Assembly: GCF_020740795.1 (NCBI RefSeq)
Contig: NC_067312.1
Coordinates: 54,455,905 to 54,519,904, forward strand
Source: Apus apus
Taxonomy: Eukaryota; Chordata; Aves; Apodiformes; Apodidae
Reading direction: 5' to 3'
DNA: 64,000 nt
Each line of letters opens with the position of its first letter. Position 1 is the first letter of the stretch. The position numbers were made by a program, and so were the translations under genes. Below are positions 1 through 14,930 of the stretch, piece by piece. The notes under the pieces are model-generated. The model had not been told where the DNA came from. It saw only the letters and a program-made list of their open reading frames with translations, and ran no database searches.

Positions 1-2105
1 CCCTCTAAGCTGATTTCAGCTTAATTTTCTTCTTCTTAGGAGTAACACATTTTGCTTTGTGATGGTAGGATTATGCTGCAGTAGGAGACATATGACAGCT
101 TTGTCATCTTAATGTCAGCTCAGTGACAATTTTGCTTTTCTTCTGAACTCCACTAGATATGATTTTAAAGTTTTTTAACTGTAACTCTCCTAAGTATTTC
201 CTTTCTTGCATCAAATAAACTTAAGGTCATGCACACATACCTATGCAATGTAAGAATATAGATTATTGTATTCACAATTATAAGATTGTTTTCTGTTCTC
301 TAACATTCAGAGGTAGGTTTCAATGAGCTGGAATAGGCTCTGGTTTTAATAAGAAGTAAAGTTTCTATTGAATAAGCCATTTCCTGTCCCATTGCATCAC
401 ACCAGCAACAGCTAATATGATGTGAAATATGATAATCTGGTTATCCTTTTATTAGCCAGAATTATTATTGATGAAGGATTATAATGGGACATTTTCTTTG
501 TAAGCAAGAGGTCGCTAATGGAATAGAAGAAACTGAACGTTACTCTGTTGTTTTGTTATCATCTGTACTCATTGTTATATAGAACATGACTTAAAATGTC
601 ATCTAGGTTGCAACAAGTGTGTAATGAGTACTTTGTTTTATCACTTGTGAAAAAGTAAGTGTGCATTATAAAATGCCATTGTTCAAAACTGCTTTGAAAG
701 GAGTCAGTGGGTTGTCAGGTGGCTGTTCTGTGCATCAGCATAAGGGAAGTAAAAATCTGCCTTAAGCTTGTCAGACTGACTGATATCCAGAAGTTCTTTT
801 CTGACAAGATCTCACAGACTAGTAATACTTACATATATGGAAGTATCTTTTATCCATAAGTCTTAGGAGTTAGACAATACCACGTGCCTTCTTAAAAATC
901 TTGTGTCCACCATGAAAAATTACTATACAATGGCATAAAGGTTCAGAGATTATCCTGCCTGAGTACAGAACAAATCCTTTCTGTGTACATATTCTTCTTT
1001 ACATACTTGAATTATGTAATGCACGTTCAGTTTCTGTCCACTGAAATACTGGACAAGGTAAACACCTTCTTTGGTAGTAATTCTTTTTAAGACTGTCAGT
1101 TTGAAAGATTCTAATCCTTTCAATGTTTTCAACTTAAGCAGTACTTTATGAGTCTCAGAGATAGGCTATTTCTGGCAGGAACACTTCTGTGTAGTACATC
1201 TATGGGCAGGAAAATCTTTCCAATTAGTTCAGCAGTATAACTAGTACCTCCCTTCAGTACTTCACAATCTTGCAGGATGAATTTTAGGTATCTTCAGTTT
1301 AAGTTTTGCCTCCATACAGATAATTCCTCTAATGTAATAATATGTCTAGATGCTGCTCACCACTGTGGGGAGAGAACCCATATGCCAAAGCTCAAATAGA
1401 GATCAAGCCAGCCAGCACTGTGAAGAACAACAAAAAGGGCTTTTTAAAATATGTTAGCAGCAAAAGGAGAATTAGAGGTATCACTGCTCTGTTGATTGAT
1501 GTGCAAATAGGGATGCAGACAAAGCAAGAGAGCAACCAAGATAGGGAAAGGCCTTGAGAAGATTAGGAGCGGCTGAGGTCACTTGATCTGTTCAGCTTGG
1601 AGAAGAGAAGGTTGAGGGGTGCCCTCGTGACAGTCTACAACTTCCTCAAGGGGGGCAGTGGAGCAGGAGGTTCTGATCTTTCTTTGATGACCAGCAATAG
1701 GACCTGAGGAAATGGAATGAAGCTGCATCAGAGGAAGTTCAGATTGGATGTTAGGAAAAGGTTCTTCAGTTCTCTAGAGGGTGGTTGGTTGCTGGAAGAG
1801 TCTGCTCAGGGAAGTGGTTTTGCCACTAAGCCTGTCAGAATTCAGGGAGCATCTGGGTGATGCTCTTATTCATACAGTTTAGTTTTAGGTACTCCTGTGA
1901 GGAGCAGGGAGTTGGGACCCTTTCCAACTTGAGATATTCTATAATTCTATGACTGTCATTCTAGAAAACTCCAAGGTTTCAGTTCTTATCACCTGCTTGG
2001 TCAATCTCCTGCTTTCTGTGCAAAGGGGAAAAAAAAAAAAATGCAGGCTGAAGAAAATAAAATAAAATTACAGTACTAGACTTGCTTTTACTTTTTTTCT
2101 TCCAG
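1..2105. other. SHOC1 intron sequence upstream of the first visible exon
   Basis: AT-rich non-coding sequence. I found no exon with an open frame and good splice sites here apart from a CR1 fragment (separate entry). It is probably an intron of SHOC1, because the first visible exon at 2106 opens with a proper 3' splice site and the human protein is much longer than the part encoded downstream. A small upstream exon could have been missed. Confidence 0.55.
1375..1957 (+). mobile_element. CR1 LINE fragment (3' end of ORF2 plus tail), decayed
   Basis: Around 1395-1500 the plus strand encodes a broken piece resembling the CR1 ORF2 linker (KNNKKGFLKYVSSKRR). After a gap it continues with the ORF2 C-terminal signature: a phenylalanine/leucine-rich start, then [19 protein letters not shown] and KLHQRKFRLDVRKRFFSSL-like segments at about 1600-1780. 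It ends in ATTCTATAATTCTATGA at about 1940-1957, the CR1 tail repeat. Internal deletions and stops show it is dead. Confidence 0.8.
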
Positions 2106-5100
2106 ATACTAGTCATAACAAGAATGGACTCTGAAAGAGAAAAAGCAGCCCTCATTCACACTTTATCTGGATTAGAAGGTAAATAGTTATTTTTGCATGT
2201 ATTTTTTAAAGAAAAACTGGCTGTTATTCTGCGTTTTGCTGCATATTCCCATTTTATGCTTTTGCAGGTGTTTCTACCTTTTGTCCTCATCAGGAACATT
2301 TCTATATTCTTCTCTCACAGTTTTCTGTTCCCTAACTCTTCCATCAACCTTTTTTATTTCTTGTAATTTAATTTTCCCCTGATTAAGAGTTCTGGTATGA
2401 CGTTTTTTGTTGAAAGAGAATGGTAGATCATCTGCCAAGTCAAAGATTTATTTAACAGAACACAAAGGAGATGTGAGCAGCCCATTGCCTAATTATAGTT
2501 GCATCTGTTTTCTTGGTCAGATTGTTTCTTTACTTTTAGCTGATTGGTGGTCACAAGTTTTCCTCTACTTGTTAAGAGCAGTTAGAATCTAGAAGTCGCA
2601 ACTAGGGTCCCTAGCATAAAGTCTTAAATGAGTAGTTAATTACAGATCATTATTTCCCCTGGCCATGTGTTGATGACCTTGTTTGCTAATTTGCTAAATA
2701 TGTAACCGTAAGCTGTAGCACTCTATTAAACTCAAGGAAAATAAATACTGTTTCCAAATCCCTGCCACCCACTGGTGCAAGCAACACTTCCATCAGTTCA
2801 TCATTTTACCTGTGATTAAATTTTGTACAAGCTTGTTCAGCACCACAGCTGGTAGAACAAACATGTTCCAGGAAGATTGTTATTTGAGCCTGTAGTTCTG
2901 TTTAGAGCAAGCCAGTGATTCCTTTCATATTGCTTTGTTAAAACCCATTTTTCTAACTCTGTCTTGCTTGAACCTTATCAACAGTGTCATGTAGCGTATT
3001 ACTCTTTTGCCTTTAAAAGTAAAGTACATTTCCTGTGCTCTTAGAAGAAGAAACCCTGTCTTTTAGAATGTTTTCAAAGGGAGGAGGCAGGTTCACAGTG
3101 CTTTTGCTAATAATAATATTTAATGAAATGTGTTCTAAGATCTTAAGCCTTAGTTGCAAGCACAGATGGATCCAACTAGCTAAACTTTTGAAGAGAGGCA
3201 TATGTGTAATCCCTTTTTATCTACATGTTTCTGTCATACTTGTAAAACTTGACGCATACAGAAAGTGTAAAGGAATTTAAATGACAAAGGGGCAAAGATT
3301 ATTCCTTTTGCACTAGCTTTTAATTTTTTTCATTTTACGGTAATCAGGTTTTGAGTTTGTAAGACATAAAACTTGTTCACATTACTTCATCATTGGGTTC
3401 AAAAATGTAAATTTTGAAATCATTATACACATCAGTGCAATACAAATGAAATTGTATAGAACTTCATCAAGACAGACAATGTAATGCATCAAATTTCAAC
3501 ATCGTGTGATGTTCCACATCTACTGCTTACTGCTGGGTATTGATTCACATCAGCGGAGGCTCATTTGTTTGATTAAGGCTTTGCTTCTTTTTATGCAGGT
3601 TTAAAAGCTGCGGATTTGAATTCTGACAACAAAGGAACCGTTTTAGGTTGTAAAGATATCATAATCAAGTAGGTTAAATTCTTCATTTCTGACAATGAAG
3701 TTTTTGCTGAGGACTAATGTCAGTGAAGCTTTTGCTACTTCTGTTCATTTCCATGGGACTTTCCAATCTGGAGCAAAAATTTCAGAAGATGGATCTACAG
3801 ATTCATTCTGGAAGGGGACAGTTTTGTCCACACTCTAGTAAAAAGCTCAGTTGTAAGCCCCACAGGAACTCTTAGAATACATCTAATTGCATGTTTTTAA
3901 CTTTCAGAGCGGTTGCATGTTTTAGAAAAACTTGTTTAGAAAAATATATAGAAAAGCACATTTGTTTTGCATGTTTTAGAAAAAGGTGGGGAGAGAGGGC
4001 ATAAGAGAAATAATGACAAATTATGTCCTAGCAGGAGCATATGAGTACTTCAAGGTAGGTAACTGGAGAGTGGAAAGAACAAGTTTTATTTTTTTAATTA
4101 TTTTTTAAAGAAATTACATTTTTAAATACAGAAAGGGTAAATTATTTTTGTAAACAGACTTTAAGCAGTGATAATTCTTCAAAGCAAAAATGTGTTTCTT
4201 TTATTCTGAGGGTTATCCTATCTGAACTTAATTTTATTAATATTTTTTTTTATTTTTTAAGCCTTAATAGGTATTCCTGTGTTATTGTACATAATCAACA
4301 AATTGGAGCTGACTTCCCTTGGACACACTTTTCATTAGTAATAGAATATGATTATTCTGAAAACTCTTGCTGGAAATATTTGTGCAGGAAGCTGAATGTT
4401 GCTTACGTGACTTTTAAAACCACCCTCCCTGAAACTATATACATGGGTAAGTGCTTTCCAGAATTGTAATATACAATTGGTCTGACATACAAAATGAAAA
4501 CATTTTCTGTTCCCTAAAATGCCACATTCACATACCAGTGGAAAAGAATAAATAATAAATGATGAAGGCTAGAGCTAAGCAAACAGAGCTGTTTAACTAT
4601 GCAGCAAGATAGGAAGGTGTTTTTCTTAGGGTATGAGCTTGGTTTTGGCCAGGATGTAGTAGTAGTAAATGTTGGTTGATAAAGACTTTTGCTGAGTTCA
4701 CAGGTTGTTTACAGTTACTACAAGCTGTATCCACCCTTCCTCATCCTAAGGGAACGTTGCTGTAGATCAAAAGGAATATAAATTAAGGCTTACTTTCAAT
4801 GAGATTTATAAGAGTTCCATTTTGGGGGGGGAGGAGGGGGGACGGGGAAAAGAGCATATAATGGCAGCATTTTAAAGGGGATGAATAAAAGCTTCATGTT
4901 TAAAGATATCTCTTTAAATACCCAAATGTATCTTTCATTTTTTGCTTATGGAAAGCTTATGTATGAATTACATTTACAAAATATTTCAGGGAATAAGTAT
5001 GGTTCCTTTCTTCTGGAAGTACAAATTCCATATGTATTTCTGACTACTGAAGGTCTTCTTAGTATGCCAAATATTCTTCAGCTTTTGGAATCCAAGTGAG

Positions 5101-5771
5101 TAAAAATAACCCATTTATCTTATTGACTATTTATTTTCAGTTTTCCAGGATATGTATCTTGTCCTACTGTACCATCTTCCTGGCTATTGGGTATATTACA
5201 CCTGGTGTATTACACAGGTGCTATTACACCATTAGCACTTTAAGAAGCAAGAAGATAATTTTTCTGCTGAAGTTGATAGCTTAATTCTGTAGATTCACAC
5301 AGATGTCAACCAGACTGGAATTGGCTGATTTTTTTACTTTAGTGGCGGACTGACACTTTTAATCAAAATAACCATTTTAATTGTCTACTTTTCCTTGAAA
5401 ATCATAATGCTACCCCCCAAAATATTTTTTGCTGTGGTACTTATTGGTGCTAGGAAGACTTTGTATTTAATTCTTCATAAAAATTCCTTGGGGAATTTTT
5501 GGTTTTTAACTACCAGAGCTATGCTAAAAAAACAAACAACAGTAAAACAGTCTCATTTTCTGATGCACCATAGCTTTTTGGGAGAGGTTAAGTTAAAAAA
5601 ATATATCTACTATATTTGTAAAATTAATATCTAATATTCACTTTATTTTGAGATATTCTTTAACCTTCACAAAATTTGCAATGTTTATAAATCATTGCCC
5701 ATATTTCTTTGACATAATTTTCTTGGGTTTTGCTTTCACAATAATAAATACCTGATAAAGTACCTTTTATC

Positions 5772-5825
<54 letters not shown>

Positions 5826-8800
5826 AGGGCCATTGGCAGCCTCTTTTAAACATAGGGCCAGAGATACAGATGGTTGACTTCACCATGTTGCTGAAGAGAC
5901 GTGGCAGTTTTGATCCTTGCTATATCCTCATGTCAGCTGTGAAGTTGTTTAGTTGTTTTTGAGCTGTGTCTAATTACAGCTCAATAGACGGGAAAAAAAA
6001 AAAAAAAAAAAAAAAAAGAGTATATATTTTACATTTAAAATTTGACATGCACTTTTAAACTATTCAGATTCTCTCTTCTGCCTCTTCATAAGCTAAAAAG
6101 CCAGGAACGCTTTCTGGTACTTTCTCACTAGCTCCTTTTGGCACTGATTAAGTAATTACATAGATGATCAAAGAGCTATATAGTTTCAGAAAAGCTTGCA
6201 GTTCACTTTTTTTTGTTAATGACTGAGTATGCTGCCCATACAAGTTTCTAGAGGACTGCTGGCAGATTCAGGTTTAGGTCTCCTGTGTTTTCTAAGGATG
6301 AGGCCCAGTAGTGTGACAATTGTCTTTTCTCAGCTTCTCTCCTCAGTCAGCTGGGACCTCACAAAGGCCCTGAAGCATGTGACGTTCATGCAGTGAGAGT
6401 TTGCTGACACAGGTGGTGACAGGAGGCTGTGCTGCTGGCAGTTCTCATTCCCTTAGAAAACTTCAGGATCATACTGATGACTGTCAAGGAGTTTTCACTC
6501 ACTTTGCTTTCCCTCTGCTGCACAACCATGAAAGGAAGAAAAGAAATGCAATGTGCAGTATAGAAATAAGAGAAAATATTATTATTTTACTTAACTGAGA
6601 TTTAATAAAATAATTTTACTTCTTCAGGTACAGCATTACCTTTGTTGAAAGAGGCAGTTACTCCTTAAGCCTCTTTGGAAGTACAGATCGATATGTTGTG
6701 TTGACAGTAGATGAATGCACTGCTATCTTTTTGCAGGTACAAAATAAAACTCATGTATCCAAATTCTATTATGCATTGTGTCACTTCTAGGCTGTATCTG
6801 CAGCTTTATAACATATTTTCTTCCTTGTAGTCATACTTAATTTATATCTTGGTTCACAACACAAGTTATTTTCAAATGAGTTAACTCCAAAATTCTGTCA
6901 GTGCCAGTCAGAGAATCACAAATCATAGAATCACTTAGGTTGGAGAAGACCTTTAAGATCATCAAGTCCAACCATTAACCCTACTCTGCCAAGTCCAGCA
7001 CTAAGCCACATACCCAGCTGCCTCATCTAGACAACTTTTAAGCACACCCAGGAATGGTGACTGCACCACCTCCCTGGGCAGCCTGTTTGACAACCCTTTC
7101 AGTGAAAAAGTTCTTCCTAATGTCCAGTCTAAACCTCCTATGGTGCAGCTTGAGGCCATTTCCTCTTGTTCAGTTTCACTAGTTTAAATGTTCTCATTTC
7201 TGTACCTAGATTTCTTCAGAGAATTATAACTTTTGACCTCATATTGGATGGTATTAAATATAGTTAAAGCATGCATACCTGGAAGTAGAGTTGTATAAAG
7301 GAATATTGTAATGGCTAATTAAATATATCTGAGACTGTACTCTTACCAGTGTGCATGCTAAATTATCCCATTTCAGATACCTGAATTAGTCTGGGGTATA
7401 ATTTTTTCTACTTTTAATAAAAAGTAACAGTTTAGACAACAGCATAATAATTAAATTCTGTTATGCAGCAAGACCTACTTTGCAGGTAGAAGAACTGCTA
7501 CTGAAAGACAGATAAAGAATAAAACAGTCAATTAGTATTGCAGGCACAACACAGATAGACTTTCCTAGATGCTACTGCAAATGCTACCACAATTAGTGAT
7601 GTTGTACTCTATATATTCAGTATAGGTATAATGTGATTTGTATAGACTGGGTAAGTACTTCAGAGGTTTATAACAGTATTTTTTATTATTAAAGTTCTAA
7701 AAAATCTTAAGAACATCCTAAAAAGATAGTAACAGCGTTCACTTCTTACAGGAGGGAAAAAGAGGCATGAAGCACTGAATCAGCTTTTTAAAGGTCTAAA
7801 AAATAAAAGTTGGGAATACAACCTAATTTTCCTGGCTCCTAGACATGTCTTAATATCTGTACTATTTAGTATTTGTGTTTGATCTACCTTTGACATAATA
7901 GTGATGCACGTTTAAAGCTTGTGATGGCTACAGTAATGTATTTATTTAGTTTTTACTTTTTATATTAATTTTATGGTAGAGTATGGAAGAGCTGAATTAT
8001 GAGAAATCCTGTGATGATGTAATATCAAAGCTGATGGCATTATCACTCCAGTATACGTGCTGTTGGATTGTTTTCTATTCCAGAGAAAGACTGAATTTAG
8101 AGTAAGTTATGACATTTTTTTTGTTATCTTAGTATTTTTAAATCAAACTTTTCACTGAAAGAAACTTCTTATTAGAACAAGTTTACACTTTGCTTTCAAT
8201 TTGTCTGTAGGAACACATCTCTCTTAGAAAATATTAGTATTGTAAGCTCTTATTTCTAGTGTGCTTTGGACTTTTCAAGTAGTTACAGTGCTGCTGTGCT
8301 CCTGCTGAAAAACTCAGTGGAATGATAGAAGAAACAGTGATCACTAGAGACCCCAAACAAAGTTAGCAAGGATGGTTTTTATGTGTTTAGGACTAGGCTC
8401 TCACAAGAGATAAAGAAAAGCTTGTTACAAAGTAACAGGATCTGTCCGAGGTAATACCACTGCGAGGTGTATTTCCAATCAACAGGTCCAGAAATTTCAT
8501 AAAACTAAGGTTATTAAATGCCAGAATTTTTATTTATAATTATTTGAAGTAAATTAACCCCTACAAATACATAGTTATGGATTACTGTGTTAGCATCACT
8601 GTATAATCTGCAATAGTGAGACACTTTTTGCTGTGGGAGCACTGGTTTGGTAGATATAGTTACATATGGTAATATATTTTTTCTGTGATCAAGTGGTAAA
8701 TTTTCCATGCATCACCTTTCCTCTGTATATGATTCTTCTCCAGTGACTCACCCCGATCCAGTCCTTTTGCTTCAGGCCAGGCTTGCTTTGCTGTGGGTTG

Positions 8801-11800
8801 ACTCCATTTTCTTCCTCACAGTACATCCTGCAGCACTCAAGTCACGTATTGTGTCCTACTTCTCCTTTCACAGATATTAATGCTCAGACTGTACTAGTAT
8901 TCTGAATTCTAGTAAATTAAACAGACATTTGTTAAAAAATTAAATTATTGGAATTATTACATGTGCGTATTAACCCATCAAAATAAACTGTTTTATAGGT
9001 ACAGTCTCAAGGGAGACACTCTGCTTAACCTTGTGTTAATTTATGCCGCTCTAATTGAACTTACACAAAAGTCAGAAGACTTTGAAGTAAAGGTAAATTA
9101 TTTATTTATTTACTTACTTATTGCAACAAACTGTCTGTTTAAATCTTCACTGTGGTGTATTTCTGAAATGCATAATCAAGTAAGCATTCTACATCAAAAC
9201 TTATGCAGCTCAAATTGCTAAAATAAGAGAGGGGAGCTTAATTCAGGGCTGCTGAAGTCAGTGAAAAGACTGTGTAGACTCCAACAGAAGCTGAGTCAAA
9301 TTCAGACTAATATTATGTTACTAATGTAGTAGAAAGAAAGCAAGCATATTTTTCTCTGTCATAGAATATAAGAATCATAAATGGTTAACGTTGGAAGGGA
9401 CCTTAAAGATCATCAGGTTCCAACCCCTCTGCTTTGACCAGGGACACCTCACACTAGATCAGGCTGCTCAAAGCCTCATCCAACCTGCCCTTGAAACACC
9501 TCCAGGGAGGAGGCTTCCACAGCCTCCCTGGGCAGTCTATTCCAGTGCCTTATTACCCTCATGGTGAAGAATTTCTTCACCCTGTATCTTCCTCTTCTCC
9601 AGGCTGTACAGCTCCAACTCTCTCAGCCTGTCTTCATAGGAGAGGTGCTTCAGCCCTGTGATCACTCTCATGGCCCTCTGTGAGCCCTCTACAACAGCTC
9701 CATGTCTTTCTTGTGCTGAGAGCAGCAGAACTGTACACAGTACTCCAGGTGGGGTCTGACCAGAGCAGAGTAGAGGGGCAGAATCCCCTCCCTGGCCCTG
9801 CTGGCCACACTTCTTTTGATGCAGCCCAGTTCACAATTGGCTCTCTGGGCTCCAGCACACACTGGCACCTCAAGTTGAGCTTCTCATCTACTACCATCCC
9901 CAAGTCCTTCTCCTCCGGACTGCTCTGTAGCCATTCTCCCCCCAGCTTGTATTTGTGCCTGGGGTTGTGCTGACCCAGGTGCAGGACCCTGCACTTGGCC
10001 TTGTTGAACTTCATGAGGTTGGCCCTGGCCCACCTCTCCAGCCTGTCAAGGTCCCTCTGGATGGTCCCTTCCCTCTTGGGTGTCAGCCACACCACACAGC
10101 TTGTTTTCATCAGCAAACTTGCTGAGAATACACTCAATCCCACTGTCCATGTCTCCAATAAAGATGTTGAACAGCAGTGGTCCCAGTACTGACCCCTGAG
10201 AAACACCACTTGTCACCTGCCTCCACCTGTATACTGAACCATTAACCACAATTTTCTGGGTGCAGCCATCCAGCCAATTTCTTATCCACTGACTGGTCCA
10301 TCTGTCAAATCCATGCCTTGTCAGTTTGGAGACCAGGATATCATGCAGAACAGTGTCACATGCCTTGCACAAATCCAGGTAGATATATCAGTTGTTCTGC
10401 CATTATCCACCATCTCTGTAGCCTTGTTGTAGAAGGCCACCAGACTGGTCAGGCATGACTTGCCCTTAGTGGAGCCATGTTGGCTGTCACCAATCACCTC
10501 TTTATTTTCCATGTGCCTTAGCAGACTTTCCAGGAGGATCTGCTCCATGACCTTGCCAGGCACAGAGGTGAGACTGACTGGCCTGTAGTTCCCTGGGTCT
10601 TCCTTTTTCCCCTTTTAAACAACAGGGACTATGTTCCCTTTTTTCCAATCAGCAGGAACCTCACCAGACTGCCATGGCCTCTCAAACATGATGGGCAGAG
10701 GCTTAGCAACTGCATCCACCGGCTCCCTCAGGACCTGTGGATGGGCCCCATCAGATCCCATAGACTGAGCACCTTCAGGTTCTTTAGATGGTCCTGAACC
10801 TGTTATCTATCTCATTTTTTATGTGGCAAGATGAATTAATTTTTTTCATTTTAAATCAGAAAATGCAGTATCTAGCACAATCAATGTTAGAAAATGGGGC
10901 AAAAGTTTCACTCAGCCTACCAAGTTGAATTCTGTAACTTTTAAATGAAGTAACATTTTTAAACAATTCACTATTTATTTGTCTATTAAAATTTGTTTCT
11001 AATTTATCTGGTTAAATGAAGGTTGAAGAGAGGACAAAGCTTTTTTCACTCTGTGTACTCAGCAGTGTAGTTCATGTGGAAACTATCTGCACCTCCTGTG
11101 TGTTACACATCTTCTTAAAGTGTATTAGGCATTTCAGAATTACCTGGTTTATTAGGAACTCGTATTATACCTGTAAACTTGATCACATGTAAAGCACCTA
11201 TAGGATAAACTAATTTCACCTACATAGAATTTGCATAAATACGGAGTGTAATTTGTGACCAGGCTGGTGGTCAGAAGTTGGAGTTCCTGCTCATGATAAG
11301 GACTGGTCAGGTTTAATTACTCCACATTACCAGCTGTGGTGTTCAGGGTCACCTTTAAGCTTTAAGCTTTCCCATTAAACTACTGTAGCAAATTAAGACA
11401 TTCCTTAGTATAAATTTTAACCAAAATTTTTATGTATCACTTTTAGGTAGTTCTTATGCCAGGGATTGAAGAGACAGCACTGGTAATCCGCCAGATTACT
11501 GACAACATTTTGGTAGCCTCTAATTCCAGTCCTCATGAATGGTTGGACAAATCCTGGATTTCTGTCTTGCCATCTGAGGTTTGCTTATCTTTCCCTTAAA
11601 TTACAGTTTTCTTCTGGTTTCCCAGACTCATAAAGTTCTAAGATTTTTTGTTGTTACTTTTAAATATGTGATATAAATGAACATATTTTCAAATATATAT
11701 ACTAACACACATATTTATGTATATATGCATGTATTTATATCCATATATACATATATAATGCTTCCATCATCATTGCCAGCACAATTACATGCAACTTGAA

Positions 11801-14800
11801 CTTTCCCCATGCCTTACTAACAAGTAGATAAGTTTATCCTCCACATCTGCTGGTCAGTGTGTACAGTTCTACAGTTCTACATTCCTAGGCATTAAGTTTA
11901 AAAAAATATCCATATTGCAAAAAATACACATGGAACGGTTCATTTGGGCAGGAAGCCAGTTTCATCAGTGTTGATGCATTACTGGAGCCTATGGTGTTGC
12001 TTACAGACTCACTTTAACACAAGATAGAAGAAATTTGTTTAACTTCTCATGTGGTAGTTGATAATGGATATTTACAATAAATGCTGCAACAGGTCCCTTA
12101 ACCACATTATATTCTCTAACTTGTATATTAAGGTTTTCAAATTAAACCTATGTATTTGCTTATTTCATGTGGAAGCTTTAAACTCTTGTAAAGCTAAGAT
12201 CCTTTTTGGCTTTTGCAAAATCCAGAAGCATTTTAAAACAGGTATTGGTGTGGTCTTTCAAATCTGGAATATCTGACCATAGGTTTTCCAATGTGGAGAC
12301 TAAGGGTGCTGGTAAAACAGTGAGAGGAGTCACTGAGTGTGTTTTTTCTCTGTTGAAGTTATTAAATCCTGGCATCTGCTGACTGCAGAGCTTTAGTGAA
12401 ATCAGAACTGGAAGCTAACATTCTTAAAATGCTGCAGCTCTCAACTTGTGTCCTCTGTGTGACATTCAACCTCCACCTTGCAGCTGCTGCTTCAGGCACC
12501 TGTCTCATTGCTGTTTAAAAATGTGCCTTTTGTAAAGCAAGAACAGCTTTGTTAGTTTATCTAGACTTAGGTAATTCTCTTTAAAATGGAGAATAAACTG
12601 TAAAGGTGGTAATGTATTTTCAAATAAGGTTTACATTATTTACTGGTTTCATCTTTTAGAACAGAAACATCTTTAGACTATGCTTGCTTTTCATCAAACT
12701 GTGTGTAGGATTTACTAGTTTGCAAAAACACACTGTTACATCTGTGGTTTAAAAAAACAAAACGAAACACAAAAGTTTTCCTGGGGCTGTAAAAATACAG
12801 TGTTTGAAAGCTCTGTTTCTATGAAACAGAAAAAAAAAAAAAAAGGGGAGGGGAGGAAGTTTGTCAGATACCAATCTAACAAAATAATCTCCATTTCCAG
12901 ACAGAGAAGTGCCTACTTACTTTTCCATGTATCAACCCTCTGGTTGCTCAATTTATGTTAAAGAAGGGATTTTTGCTGGACAGGATGTTTCTTGCAAGCT
13001 TTGATCAACTTCAGGAACTTCTGCCAGAGGTTCCAAAAAAAGTTTTAAAGGTTGGCTAAAATTATTTATGTATTAGATCAGTCTTTTTGCTCTATTGTAA
13101 TACAGTTTGGTTTTTGTTTGGGTTTTTTTAATCTGAAGCTACTTGCACATTTGCTTGTATAGTTTAAAAAGTATGTATGTGCTTTATCATATCATTCATG
13201 TTTAAAATATTGAGCCTGCTAATTCTCAGCAGATTTTATCAAGTCACCATTTTGTGATCCTTCCCTTTCCTTCCCTTCCCTTCCCTTCCCTTCCCTTCCC
13301 TTCCCTTCCCTTCCCTTCCCTTCCCTTCCTCTCTTCACCCCTCCCTCCCTGCCTTCCTCCACTCTCCACTCCCCCTTCCCCCTTCTGTCCCTCCCACCCT
13401 TCTTCCCTCCCTCCTTTCCTCCCTTCATCCTTTCCTCCTTTTCTCTCTCCCTCTTTTCCTCCCTTCATCTCATCCTCCCTGCCTTCCTTCCTCTCTTTCT
13501 CCCTTCCCCTTCTCTCCATTCCCTTGTCTTCCCTCCAGTCCCCTCCCTTCCTCCCTCCCTCATCAGTTTAATTCCTCTGTGATGTATGATATGCACCAAT
13601 CCATTGCAGACACCATTTTCTACAGTCCTGAACTAATGAAAGAGAATAAAGTGTATTAAGGTCTTTAAGTGGCTTTAACTTTTCATATTTGACACTGTGG
13701 ACATGTGCTATAAACACTCAAATATATTGTTTTTTTGGCTTCAGCATTTTAGTGAAATAACGTCATCGTACAGCCTAAATGCTGCTGCTCCACTAGAAAC
13801 AGCAGTGAAAGGTGCATTACCTCCAGAAAACAGGAATAACTTCAACACGTTCTGTCCAGATTATAAACAAAATAATCAGTCTTTAGAGCTGCTTGATAAG
13901 GCACAAAACAGCACAGGTAATATTTTGCACTACTAGGAAAATGTGTCTCCTTTGAAACCAAGTGAAAATCTGAGTGTTTTAGAATCATAGAAAAGTCAGT
14001 TTTTCTGACGAGATAGAGTGCAGTCAAAATGCTCAATGGCATCTTGGTTTTCTATAAAATGTAGGCAATTAAGCTAATTTTTCATTCTCCAAACAGAATA
14101 TTCCAAATTTTTCTCTACCAGGACTATCTCATATGAATTCTGAAGCCACAGTTCCTCCACTGTATCATCATCAGGGTTTCCTTGACTCTGATCTTCCAAG
14201 CTATATGCAAAAGAAATCATGTTCTTCTGAAATAATTACAAGGAAGAAGGAGAATTTGGTTTCTGTGCCAAAGGACTGTAAATGTTCTGCTCATATAGAT
14301 GTTACGAATTCTCTTCATGTTCAAAGGCAGCCTTTCAGGATGCAATATAGCTCTGATCATTCTCCAAAAAACTCTGAAAAAGGAGATTTCTTTGGAACTT
14401 TCAGTGAATATGCACCTCAAGAGGGCACTAAGAGTTTTCTAGAAGAATTTGGAGATGCAGCATTTAAGAGACCAGAAATTCTGACTGATGAGACCCCACG
14501 GAATGACCCTTTATCCACAGGCCCATGTGGTTCATTTGCATCTGATGGTCTTCTCTCTGATTTCTTTGTCAACCCAGAGGAGCTTCAAAGTCTGAATTTT
14601 CACCAGATAGGTAGAAAATCTAAAGGAAAGACAAAACAAAGTCCACAATTCTTATGGACAAAAGAAAAATACAGAACAGGTAGGTCCAAAGCAAGCAGAA
14701 TTGGCTAAAATTCTGTTTGTAACTAAACTAGAAATGGGAGTATCTGCAAGCCTAGACTTTGTATTTTCTTCAATAGTTTTTACAGGCTATCCAACCCAAC

Positions 14801-14894
14801 ATGTGCATGTATCCTTTGCTAAAAATCTTACTCGCATATCTATTTCCTTGGTTATAAAATGTCCCAAAGCATTTCTTTTCTGCTTTTAGAATTA

Positions 14895-14930
<36 letters not shown>

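Noticed and set aside
950-1132. Minus-strand 60-codon frame as a possible exon of another gene
   Set aside because: No convincing flanking splice sites and no recognised sequence.
13254-13571. Long open frames over the TTCCC tract on both strands
   Set aside because: The pyrimidine-only sequence has no stop codons in these frames; the products are Pro/Phe/Ser or Gly/Lys/Arg/Glu repeats.
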